A stretch of 28,268 bases of DNA, from positions 12,585-40,852 of the forward strand of contig DDMS01000050.1 in assembly GCA_002340765.1 (NCBI GenBank). The letters run 5' to 3'. Within the stretch, counting starts at the first letter, position 1. Every line of letters starts with the position of its first letter. Under the pieces are notes generated by a model, which saw nothing but the letters and a program-made list of their open reading frames with translations, did no database searches and was not told the DNA's origin. Of the stretch, positions 16,201 through 22,653 are shown piece by piece. The DNA is from Flavobacteriaceae bacterium UBA2540 (GTDB lineage: Bacteria > Bacteroidota > Bacteroidia > Flavobacteriales > Flavobacteriaceae). The position numbers and the translations under genes are program-made.

Positions 16201-16366
16201 AATTATGATGACTTATTTTGGAGTGAATTTTTACCTTTCAGGATTGCATTCTTATGCAAGCGGAGATAAAGTAATCACTCCAACTGCAGTTTATTATTCT
16301 TTGGGATTTGTGTCGATTTTAGGAATTTTCTCTTGGTTCAAATACCTTAAATATTATAAGAAATGA
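13235..16366 (+). CDS. ccsBA: Fused ResB-ResC (CcsBA-type) cytochrome c assembly protein
   Basis: System II cytochrome c synthase: it carries haem across the inner membrane and attaches it to apocytochromes outside. The 1043 residues contain an N-terminal ResB part (helices near 10-30, 45-65 and 75-95, a periplasmic domain to about 425, helix near 430-450), a second part from about 460 to 745 that begins with a hydrophobic helix and a long extracytoplasmic segment (IQDAGGRMKPAHTFAS), and a C-terminal CcsA/ResC part with many helices. The CcsA tryptophan-rich haem motif is clear: WANESWGRYWGWDPKETW. Candidate haem-ligand histidines are in FVLHTLGLS, LMVHVSI and VLHMRLIPG. Bacteroidota often carry this fused form. 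Nothing appears truncated. Confidence 0.93.
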   Translation: MKKFLNFLYSTRLMAVLFILFAVAMGVATFIENDYGTQTSKALVYNSWWFEAIMVFFIINFFGNIFRYQLYKKEKWPVLMFHGAFILILIGAGITRYIGHEGIMLINEGETTNRYLSETTYVNIVVDNNNLQKPEVNEPILLSAWGKNNWSFKDDFQGKEYKINLVEYIPWAEKKLVEDENGEEHLLFIESSSGTRHEHYIKEGTIQNIHNVLVGFNTADKEANINIFKRSDSLKIVSKSEGSYQVMATQKTGNVSKDTVQDFNLRALYNLAGLPFVVPQYPTKGSIQTVSGPKDDKKLDVIALDVSTREKTQRVELTGGKFNSDNLQQFTVGNLNFRMWYGSKTMETPFSIKLNDFQLEKYPGSESAASYASEITVIDPKESFDFRIFMNHILDYKGYKFFQSSYDLSGEFEQTHLSVNYDFWGTFITYLGYSLLYTGMICIFFAKFTRFDSLKTSLKNIRKKKQLAAIIGFMFLSTLSFSQQEAHSFRITDQQIDSILKANLVSLEHAESFNKLVIQDAGGRMKPAHTFASELVRKVSQTEKLRGMNPSQVLLSIIENPRLWYEVPAIYLEKKNLKIREQLGIADTAKFARLSDFFTDRGDYKIREQVAEAQKKKVQDKFEQDLIKIDRRVGLLYSAIGGGILKIYPIPSDENNKWVSQPETFEEKGFKATDSIFVRKSLPLYIQLLQSSKKTNDYTKANQILDGIKKYQKQFGAEIYPSDKKIELEITYNKCNIFKKLVKYYGLASLLLIVFVIVQIFNDKKWVSFVVKSLIGVVIFLFVLHTLGLSARWIISGNAPWSNAYESIIYVGWATMLFGLFLGRKSSLTIAATTFVTAIILFTAGLNWLDPEIANLQPVLNSWWLMVHVSIIVASYGPLTLGMILGIFVLFLILFTSEKNKTNMDIHIKEITIINEMAITVGVVMLTIGNFLGGMWANESWGRYWGWDPKETWALISIMVYAFVLHMRLIPGLRGRYTFNLWTIIAYASIMMTYFGVNFYLSGLHSYASGDKVITPTAVYYSLGFVSILGIFSWFKYLKYYKK

Positions 16367-16396
16367 TACGTTTTAAATTTTGAATATTAAACTTTG

Positions 16397-16423
16397 AATC
16401 TTGAACCACAAAAAGATTTTTTT
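16397..16423 (+). terminator. Weak hairpin and T-run after ccsBA
   Basis: AATCTT (16397-16402) pairs with AAGATT (16413-16418) and is followed by five T. The stem is only 6 bp and AT-rich, so it is a modest candidate for the end of the ccsBA transcript. Confidence 0.3.
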
Positions 16424-16458
16424 CACAAGATTACCCCAAATCATTCAATAAGAAAATG

Positions 16459-16466
16459 TATTTTTG
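16459..16466 (+). promoter_or_regulatory. Candidate -7 box of the TPR protein gene
   Basis: TATTTTTG is an exact TAnnTTTG match and ends 29 bases before the ATG at 16496. No clear -33 box is seen. Confidence 0.4.
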
Positions 16467-16495
16467 CCCTTTAAAAATTAAAATAAAAAACAACG

Positions 16496-17011
16496 ATGTT
16501 TCATAAAAATATAAAATTAGCTTTAGCAGTTTTAATCACAACTTGGGCGATTTACGAATTCAGTCAGGTTCATATCATGAACGGAATTTCTATTCTTTTA
16601 TTAGCTGGAATATTTGTATTTTTTTATTTCAAAAACGAATTTATTTTATTGGCTTTTTTGCAATTGCGCAAGCAAAACTTTCCAGGCGCACAAAAATGGT
16701 TATCATATATCAAAAATCCTGAAGCTGCTTTGATTCAAAAACAACAGGGGTATTACAATTATTTGCATGGAATTATGGTGAGTCAAACTAATATTTCTCA
16801 AGCTGAAAAATACTTTAAAACTGCTATCAAGTTGGGTTTGTCAATGAATCATGATTTGGCATTGGCAAAATTGCAGTTAGCAGGAATTGCATTGACAAAA
16901 AGAAGAAAAAGAGAAGCTACATTGTTACTTGCTGAAGCTAAAAAACTTGACAAACAAGGATTTTTTAAAGATCAAATGCAACAAATAAAACAACAAATGA
17001 AAAAGATTTAA
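16496..17011 (+). CDS. Membrane protein with TPR-like repeats
   Basis: The 171-residue protein has two membrane helices (about 7-23 and 28-48, in MNGISILLLAGIFVFFYFKN), then a cytoplasmic helical domain with TPR-like helix pairs: a first around AQKWLSYIKNPEAALIQKQQ, a second with QAEKYFKTAIKLGL and a third with LALAKLQLAGIALTKRRKRE. The end is rich in Lys and Gln. TPR domains mediate protein contacts, so it may tether a partner to the membrane; no partner can be named. It follows ccsBA by 129 bases but has its own candidate promoter. Convergent with the LysM lipoprotein gene, 40 bases away. Confidence 0.75.
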   Translation: MFHKNIKLALAVLITTWAIYEFSQVHIMNGISILLLAGIFVFFYFKNEFILLAFLQLRKQNFPGAQKWLSYIKNPEAALIQKQQGYYNYLHGIMVSQTNISQAEKYFKTAIKLGLSMNHDLALAKLQLAGIALTKRRKREATLLLAEAKKLDKQGFFKDQMQQIKQQMKKI

Positions 17012-17051
17012 TTTATAGTTTTAGAGTTACTTATTTATAAAATATAACTTA

Positions 17052-18665
17052 TTATTTTAATTTTGACAATGTCAAATCTTCATTCATCTGTAAGATAAAT
17101 AACCCTTCATTTTGAAAAGAACCTTTGTTTATGAAATCAAATTTGTTAACAACTCTGATGGATGCGCCTTCTTTGAAAGTTGTCGATAACTTTTTTCCTG
17201 AAGCTAATCTAATCAAGATATCATAAGTAATATCAAAGCCTTTTGTTGCATAGAGTGTTGGAATTGCATTGTTTTTTGATAAATACGCTTTATTAAAAAT
17301 TTTTGATGAATCCGAAGTTCCATCTACAAATTCTTCACTAACATAGGTAAAACCAATTTTAGCCAATTTTATGTTGTCAATTTTATCATAAACACTTCCT
17401 TTATCAAAAGCAAAAACATTCGTTTTTATTTCACTAGGAAGACTAATTAAACTGTTTATTGCATCAGAAACAGTCACTTCGTTATTGGCTGCAAAAACAA
17501 TCCAGTTATTAGTATTTGGTCTTAAAATCTGCAAGAACCTGCTTTTTTCAATCACACCATTTTCAGGAGTTAAAATCGTAATACTTGATTGTAAAATAGC
17601 TGTATTTAAAGCATTTTTAATGCTATTACTCACTTCTGATTGATCACTCACAATAATCAAATTTCCTCGACTAAAATTGTTTTTTATATAGCGAATCAAT
17701 TCGTTTTTGAATATTTTTTTATCAGGTGAAGCTGTGATGATATTAGGATTATTAAATTCAGATTGGTTGCTTGAATATAAAGGAAAAATTATAGGAACAT
17801 TCACTCTAGAAGCCAATAATTGGGCTTCTTCTGAATATAATGGGCCAATAATTAAGTCGTTATTATTCAGATTTTGTTCATAAATAATTTTTGAAATTCC
17901 ATTGCTTTTTCTTGCTCCAGTGTCATAAATACTAAATTCAATATCAATACCTCTTTTTCTTAATGAATCAACAGCAAATTCAGCACCTAAATATAAATCA
18001 GTAGCAATATTTGCCAATGTATTTTTTTGAAAAATATCTCTTGGTGAAATTGAATCGTAGTTATAAATATCACCTCTAAAAGGCAATAGTAAACTCACTT
18101 TTAGAGATTTATTTAGTTTGATATAATCATTGTAGGATGAATTTCTTACTACAATTTCTTTTTGTAATTCTTTTTCATTTTGAAATTCTTTAATTTTAAG
18201 AATACTTCCCTCTTTCAAACCCTCTTTTAATTCAGGATTTAACAACAATAATTCATCTATTGAAACACCAAATCTTCTTTCTAAACTATAAAAAGTGTCC
18301 CCTTTAACCACTTCATATACTTCAAAGTTTTCGAACAGTTTTGCAGTCACTTTTGCTTTATCAATCAAGATATTTTTTTCAGGAGTAGATTCTATTTCTT
18401 CGATGACAACTCCGTTTTTGATTTGTTGATTTTTGAACAAATCATACTTATTTTCAGGAACAACAATGAATGAATTTGGTTTGAGATTCTCATTGAAATC
18501 AGGATTTAAACGTAATAAATCCTTGGGACTCATCTTTAATTTTTCGGCGATACTAATCATAGTTTCACCAGTTTTCACTCGATACTGAATATATCCTTTT
18601 TGTTGACCGCAAGAAACTGTGAACGTTAAGAATCCAATAATCAATAATAATTTTACATATTTCAT
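17052..18665 (-). CDS. Lipoprotein with two LysM domains and a periplasmic-binding-like domain
   Basis: From the ATG at 18665 the protein has 537 residues. It begins with a lipoprotein signal (LLLIIGFLTFTVSC, lipidated Cys about residue 19). Two LysM domains follow: about 29-72 (YRVKTGETMISIAEKLKM) and about 117-160 (YEVVKGDTFYSLERRFGV), each with the usual G-x-T-x-x-S-I/L-A/E core; LysM binds peptidoglycan glycan. The rest (about 190-530) looks like a type 1 periplasmic ligand-binding fold (SLLLPFRGDIYNYDS, NDLIIGPLYSEEAQLLA, PIIFPLYSSNQSEF), the shape seen in LppC/LpoA-type activators of penicillin-binding proteins. The frame opens at 18680 but that overlaps the guaA stop; 18665 lies 5 bases after it. 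Operon with guaA. A role in cell-wall synthesis is inference. Confidence 0.85.
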   Translation of the reverse strand: MKYVKLLLIIGFLTFTVSCGQQKGYIQYRVKTGETMISIAEKLKMSPKDLLRLNPDFNENLKPNSFIVVPENKYDLFKNQQIKNGVVIEEIESTPEKNILIDKAKVTAKLFENFEVYEVVKGDTFYSLERRFGVSIDELLLLNPELKEGLKEGSILKIKEFQNEKELQKEIVVRNSSYNDYIKLNKSLKVSLLLPFRGDIYNYDSISPRDIFQKNTLANIATDLYLGAEFAVDSLRKRGIDIEFSIYDTGARKSNGISKIIYEQNLNNNDLIIGPLYSEEAQLLASRVNVPIIFPLYSSNQSEFNNPNIITASPDKKIFKNELIRYIKNNFSRGNLIIVSDQSEVSNSIKNALNTAILQSSITILTPENGVIEKSRFLQILRPNTNNWIVFAANNEVTVSDAINSLISLPSEIKTNVFAFDKGSVYDKIDNIKLAKIGFTYVSEEFVDGTSDSSKIFNKAYLSKNNAIPTLYATKGFDITYDILIRLASGKKLSTTFKEGASIRVVNKFDFINKGSFQNEGLFILQMNEDLTLSKLK

Positions 18666-18670
18666 ATTTT

Positions 18671-20206
18671 CTATTCCCATTCTATGGTTGCTGGAGGTTT
18701 TGAACTAATATCATACACAACTCTATTGACTCCTTTCACTTGATTTATAATGTTATTTGATATTTTTTGTAAAAATTTATAAGGCAAATCTACCCAATCT
18801 GCAGTCATTCCATCTGTACTTTCTACAGCTCTCAATGCCACAACTTTTTCATACGTTCTTTCGTCACCCATCACTCCTACTGAATTGACAGGTAACAAAA
18901 TAGCACCTGCTTGCCACACTTTGTCATACAATCCGTCTTCTTTCAAGCCATTGATAAAAATGGCATCTACTTCTTGTAAAACTCTTACTTTCTCGGCAGT
19001 AATATCTCCCAAAATTCGAATTGCCAATCCTGGACCTGGAAATGGATGACGTCCTAATAATTCTGGATCAATTCCCAAAGTCGCTCCAACCCTTCTCACT
19101 TCGTCTTTAAAAATCATTCGCAAAGGTTCTACGATTTTCAACTTCATAAAATGAGGCAAACCCCCCACGTTATGATGACTTTTAATCGTTGCTGAAGGGC
19201 CTCCATTCACAGAAACCGATTCAATAACATCTGGATAAATAGTGCCTTGTGCCAACCATTTTACATCACTAATATGATGCGCTTCATCATCAAAAACATC
19301 AATAAAGGTATTCCCAATAGCTTTTCTTTTAGCTTCTGGATCACTCAATCCTGATAATTTATCTAAAAAACGTTTTGAAGCATCTACTCCTTTTACGTTC
19401 AATCCCATTCCTTCATATTGTGTCAACACACTTTCAAACTCATTTTTTCGCAACAAACCGTTGTTTACAAAAATGCAATACAAGTTTTTCCCAATGGCTT
19501 TGTGCAATAAAACTGCTGCAACTGTAGAATCTACCCCTCCAGAAAGTCCTAAAACCACTTTATCATTTCCTACTTTCTCCTGAAGCATTTCAACAGTGCT
19601 TTCTACGAAAGAATCTGGTGTCCATGTTTGTGCAACTCCTGCAATGTCAACCAAAAAGTTTGCCAACAATTGTTTTCCGTCTTTTGAATGATATACTTCT
19701 GGATGAAATTGAATCGCAAATGTTTGTTCACCTTCAATTTTATATGCTGCATTTGCTACATCTTTGGTGCTTGCTAATAGAACAGCATTGCTAGGTAAAT
19801 CGGAAATGGTATCAGAATGACTCATCCAAACTTGACTTCCTTCTGAAATATTTTTGAAGAAAACCTCATCATTTTTCACGAATGATAAATTGGCCCTGCC
19901 ATATTCTCTTGTGTTTGAAGATGCAACTTTTCCTCCAAAAAAATGGGCTAAATATTGCGCCCCATAACAAACAGCCAACATTGGTTTTTTGTATCTTATT
20001 GCTGATAAATCAGGGTGTAAAACCGTATTTCCTCTGACTGAATTTGGACTTCCAGATAAAATAACGGCTTTGAAATTCTCTAGGTTTTCTGGCAAATGAT
20101 TGAAAGGATGAATTTCACAATAAATATTCAATTCTCTTACTCTTCGCGCAATTAACTGAGTGTATTGCGAACCGAAATCTAAAATAAGTACGTTTTGTTG
20201 CTGCAT
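18671..20206 (-). CDS. guaA: GMP synthase (glutamine-hydrolysing)
   Basis: Makes GMP from XMP, glutamine and ATP; cytoplasmic. From the ATG at 20206 it has 511 residues. Numbered from that ATG, the class I glutamine amidotransferase domain has the nucleophile C80 (AVCYGAQYLA) with H168 and E170 (FHPEVYHS). The ATP-pyrophosphatase domain has the P-loop LGLSGGVDSTVAA, and the C-terminal dimerisation domain ends VVYDISSKPPATIEWE, the usual terminus. An in-frame TTG at 20212 would add two residues, but the ATG is preferred. A TATTTTTG box lies at 20210-20217, so a transcript starting just behind it would be almost leaderless. The LysM lipoprotein gene follows after 5 bases. Confidence 0.97.
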   Translation of the reverse strand: MQQQNVLILDFGSQYTQLIARRVRELNIYCEIHPFNHLPENLENFKAVILSGSPNSVRGNTVLHPDLSAIRYKKPMLAVCYGAQYLAHFFGGKVASSNTREYGRANLSFVKNDEVFFKNISEGSQVWMSHSDTISDLPSNAVLLASTKDVANAAYKIEGEQTFAIQFHPEVYHSKDGKQLLANFLVDIAGVAQTWTPDSFVESTVEMLQEKVGNDKVVLGLSGGVDSTVAAVLLHKAIGKNLYCIFVNNGLLRKNEFESVLTQYEGMGLNVKGVDASKRFLDKLSGLSDPEAKRKAIGNTFIDVFDDEAHHISDVKWLAQGTIYPDVIESVSVNGGPSATIKSHHNVGGLPHFMKLKIVEPLRMIFKDEVRRVGATLGIDPELLGRHPFPGPGLAIRILGDITAEKVRVLQEVDAIFINGLKEDGLYDKVWQAGAILLPVNSVGVMGDERTYEKVVALRAVESTDGMTADWVDLPYKFLQKISNNIINQVKGVNRVVYDISSKPPATIEWE

Positions 20207-20209
20207 GTG

Positions 20210-20217
20210 CAAAAATA
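20210..20217 (-). promoter_or_regulatory. Candidate -7 box of guaA, very close to the ATG
   Basis: On the minus strand this reads TATTTTTG, an exact TAnnTTTG match, and ends only 3 bases before the ATG at 20206. It is either chance or a promoter giving a nearly leaderless mRNA. No -33 TTTG is evident. Confidence 0.25.
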
Positions 20218-20389
20218 CTATTTCAGTTGAAACTTTTGTGTAGATTTTGATTTTTTTAAATACGAATTTTATAATTTACACAAATAGGTTTACGATGGCA
20301 AAATTTCAATACTATTTAAAATTTTTTTTTGGTGTAATCCACGAAATTAGTGTCTATAATTATAAATCAATAAAATTACATAAAATCAA

Positions 20390-20425
20390 AAAATTCTTAG
20401 TGAACTTTTTAAAATTCTTAGTGAA
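20390..20425. repeat. Two copies of a 15-bp direct repeat
   Basis: AAAATTCTTAGTGAA occurs at 20390-20404 and again at 20411-20425, offset by 21 bases (two helical turns), in the 222-bp gap between guaA and the KAS III gene. Apart from this repeat and the guaA upstream region I see nothing in that gap. Confidence 0.6.
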
Positions 20426-20428
20426 ATA

Positions 20429-21493
20429 TTAGTACCGATAAACAATTGCATTCACATTCATTCCTGCACCAACAGAGGCCAAAATAATCACATCGCCTTT
20501 TTCAATATGTTGATTCGGAATTTTTCCTTTGATAACCAGATCTAACAAAGTGGGCACTGTAGCTACAGAACTATTTCCAAGTGTGTGAATACTCATGGGC
20601 ATAATATCTTCTGGTGCATTTTTTTTATACAATCTATAAAAACGCTTGATGATGGCTTCATCCATTTTTTCATTTGCTTGATGAATGAATATTTTCTTTA
20701 CATCATCAATCGAAATACCGCTTTTGTCCAAAGCTGTTTTCATTGCCAAAGGAACATTAGACAAAGCGAACTCATATATTTTTCGTCCAAACATTTTGAT
20801 GTAACGCGTATCATCCAATTCTTTTTTGTTAAATGACTCTCCAAAAAATAAATAATACGCTTCTTCTTTAGCGAATGTTTGGTCTGCAAAACTCAATATC
20901 CCTGAGGCATTTTCGGTAGTCTTTTCCACAATACAAGCGCCTGCTCCATCACTATAAATCATTGAATCTCTGTCATATTTATCAACAACTCGTGACAATG
21001 TTTCTGCGCCAATTACCAGACATTTCTTGGCAATTCCTGCCTTGATAAATGCCTCAGCTTGAATCACTCCTTGTATCCAACCTGGGCAACCAAAAAGAAT
21101 ATCATATGCCACACAATTCGGATTTTCAATAGCTAATTTATATTTGACTCTTGTTGCTAAACTTGGTAAAATATCACTTTGACAACTGTCTTTTTTTACG
21201 TCTCCAAAATTGTGTGCCAAAATAATATAATCCAATTCTTCTGGATTGATGTTAGCATCTTCAATAGCATTTTGAGCGGCAAAAAAAGCCAAATCTGAGG
21301 TAGTAAATTCGTCTTCTGCATATCGTCTTTCCTCAATTCCAGTAATGGCTTTGAATTTTTCTATAATTTCTGAATTGTCAAAAGCAAAATCTGAACCATC
21401 TGCATTAAGGAATTCTTCATTAATAAAATCTGCATTGTTTTTTTTAAGTGAAGGAATAAAAGTCCCTGTACCCGAAATTCTTGAATGTATCAT
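20429..21493 (-). CDS. 3-oxoacyl-ACP synthase III (KAS III) family protein
   Basis: Thiolase-fold condensing enzyme of the FabH family. The 354 residues carry the full triad: C136 in FGCPGWIQG, H271 in FIHQANEKM and N307 in LGNSSVATVP. Other family segments are AEDEFTTSDLAFFAAQNAI, SDGAGACIVE and SVGAGMNVNAIVYRY at the end. It is some 20-30 residues longer than typical FabH because of an insert near 20-45 (NEEFLNADGSDFAFDN). It is not next to plsX, rpmF or other fatty-acid genes, so it may be a paralog with another acyl substrate rather than the housekeeping initiator; I therefore give no symbol. It is a single gene with 222 bp to guaA downstream. Confidence 0.88.
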   Translation of the reverse strand: MIHSRISGTGTFIPSLKKNNADFINEEFLNADGSDFAFDNSEIIEKFKAITGIEERRYAEDEFTTSDLAFFAAQNAIEDANINPEELDYIILAHNFGDVKKDSCQSDILPSLATRVKYKLAIENPNCVAYDILFGCPGWIQGVIQAEAFIKAGIAKKCLVIGAETLSRVVDKYDRDSMIYSDGAGACIVEKTTENASGILSFADQTFAKEEAYYLFFGESFNKKELDDTRYIKMFGRKIYEFALSNVPLAMKTALDKSGISIDDVKKIFIHQANEKMDEAIIKRFYRLYKKNAPEDIMPMSIHTLGNSSVATVPTLLDLVIKGKIPNQHIEKGDVIILASVGAGMNVNAIVYRY

Positions 21494-21607
21494 TCGTTAT
21501 CAATTATTTTTTAATAAAGGTATAAAGAAAATAAAAATGAGTTATTTTTCAAACAAAAACTGCCGAAATTCAACTTGATTTTTCTATCATTTTGCACACC
21601 ATTTTGT

Positions 21608-21984
21608 TTAATAACAGTTTATTTTTAGTTGTATTACAGTGTTTATTGACAGGGCCCTATTTTTGAATTTATCAGCATTGAGACCCTAAAAGTAGGTGTC
21701 AATTGTCATTGAAAAATACGACGTCCAAATGCTAAAATGTTCTTTTTGAAAAGCCATCATAGCATTTTTTAAAGGTGTTTTTGCATCACATTTTATCGAT
21801 ACAAAAGTGTGTCAAACAAAATGTCATTCCAAAAATTAGCAATCACTTGAATGTTTGATTTCAAATGATTTTGTTTCACAATCTTCGCAAAAAAGGGCAC
21901 CTTTTTTTCATGCATCAACAAGTTGTTATAATTTTTTTTTAATAAAAAATAAATGTCTTCAATGGGTGAAATGTCAGGTTTCAT
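21608..21984 (-). pseudogene. Decayed group III truncated haemoglobin
   Basis: Minus strand, starting with an ATG that abuts the cdd stop codon. Frame one reads KPDISPIEDIYFLL and later IANFWNDILFDTLLYR, then TAA at 21793-21795. Past that stop the same frame reads NVMQKHL, matching the segment with the proximal haem histidine, before a second stop. A one-base shift near 21770-21785 continues as PLKNAMMAFQKEHFSIW (the conserved EHFxxW) and TIDTYF, a TAG at 21686-21688, then GLNADKFKNRALSINTV, ending at TAA 21608. Joined up, about 125 codons match the order, motifs and length that I know for group III truncated haemoglobins. Two nonsense codons plus one frameshift mean it is not expressed whole. 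Sequencing error could explain one lesion, not all three. Confidence 0.75.
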
Positions 21985-22467
21985 CTACAAGTATGAATTA
22001 TCGAAATAAAAAGGCATTAATGAATTCAATGAAAAAACTTTCACAATTCCGCCAACTTCACCCATAAATAGTATTTCAAAAGGTTTTTTTTGTTTGATTT
22101 CATACTCTAACAAAGACTGTCTGCAAGCGCCACAAGGTCCAACAGGCCTATCAACCAAACTAGTTGCAGATTTTGCTGAGATGGCTAATTTTAAGACTTT
22201 CACTTCAGGGAATTCTGAGCCAGCTCTCCAAATTGCGATTCTTTCAGCGCACATTCCTGATGGATATGCCGCATTTTCTTGGTTATTTCCTAGAATAATT
22301 TTTCCATTTTCAAGCAACAATGCAGCACCTACACTAAATTTTGAATAAGGAGCATAAGCATTTTCTCTGGATAATATTGCTCTGTTCATCAGCATTTTAT
22401 CGTCGCTTGATAATTCAGAAATGTGATTAAAAAGGGTCGCTGTTGTGGTTATTTCAATATTTTTCAT
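21985..22467 (-). CDS. cdd: Cytidine deaminase
   Basis: Hydrolyses cytidine and deoxycytidine to uridine and deoxyuridine for pyrimidine salvage; cytoplasmic. The 160 residues show the substrate segment AYAPYSKFSVGAALL, NQENAAYPSGMCAERIA with C73 and catalytic E75, and PCGACRQ with C112 and C115. Three cysteines as zinc ligands is the pattern of the small tetrameric class. The length is a little above the usual 130-140 because of an N-terminal extension. The decayed haemoglobin follows with no gap, suggesting they were once co-transcribed. porV lies 186 bases upstream on the same strand behind a terminator. Confidence 0.95.
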   Translation of the reverse strand: MKNIEITTTATLFNHISELSSDDKMLMNRAILSRENAYAPYSKFSVGAALLLENGKIILGNNQENAAYPSGMCAERIAIWRAGSEFPEVKVLKLAISAKSATSLVDRPVGPCGACRQSLLEYEIKQKKPFEILFMGEVGGIVKVFSLNSLMPFYFDNSYL

Positions 22468-22487
22468 TTATGTAAAATCTAATTTTT

Positions 22488-22562
22488 AAGCGGTCACATC
22501 GCGAATTGTCGGGACAAGTTATCTAACCGCCTTTTTATTTATTAGTGTTTGCTTGCGCAAAC
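22488..22562. repeat. Cluster of inverted repeats upstream of cdd
   Basis: AAGCGGT (22488-22494) pairs with ACCG-c-CTT (22526-22533) and is followed by TTTTATTTATT. Inside lies TTGTC-GG-GACAA. Next comes GTTTGC-TTGC-GCAAAC (22547-22562). The stretch is more GC-rich than its surroundings and looks like a palindromic intergenic element or terminator pair. No plus-strand gene ends nearby to need such a terminator. Confidence 0.45.
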
Positions 22563-22601
22563 TCTTTATTATTGTCGGTTTCATAAAATAATGTTGTCAA
22601 A

Positions 22602-22633
22602 AAAAGCAGCTATTAAGACTGCTTTTATTTTTT
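22602..22633 (-). terminator. Intrinsic terminator of porU-porV
   Basis: AAAAGCAG (22602-22609) and CTGCTTTT (22619-22626) form an 8-bp stem with a 9-base loop. On the minus strand, which carries porV, the stem runs into a T-tract. It lies about 28 bases after the porV stop. The plus side also ends in ATTTTTT, so it may work both ways. Confidence 0.7.
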
Positions 22634-22653
22634 AAAGATACTGATATTTGAAA

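Noticed and set aside
18666..18680. Start of the LysM lipoprotein at 18680
   Set aside because: It overlaps the guaA stop and adds five residues before a normal lipoprotein signal that begins at 18665.
20247..20432. 61-codon plus-strand ORF between guaA and the KAS III gene
   Set aside because: Low-complexity Lys/Phe/Asn composition, overlap with the direct repeat and the KAS III stop, and no recognisable motif.
21793..21984. Intact 63-residue hypothetical gene directly after cdd
   Set aside because: Its sequence is the first half of a truncated haemoglobin, and the rest follows after a stop and in a shifted frame; it is treated as a pseudogene fragment.
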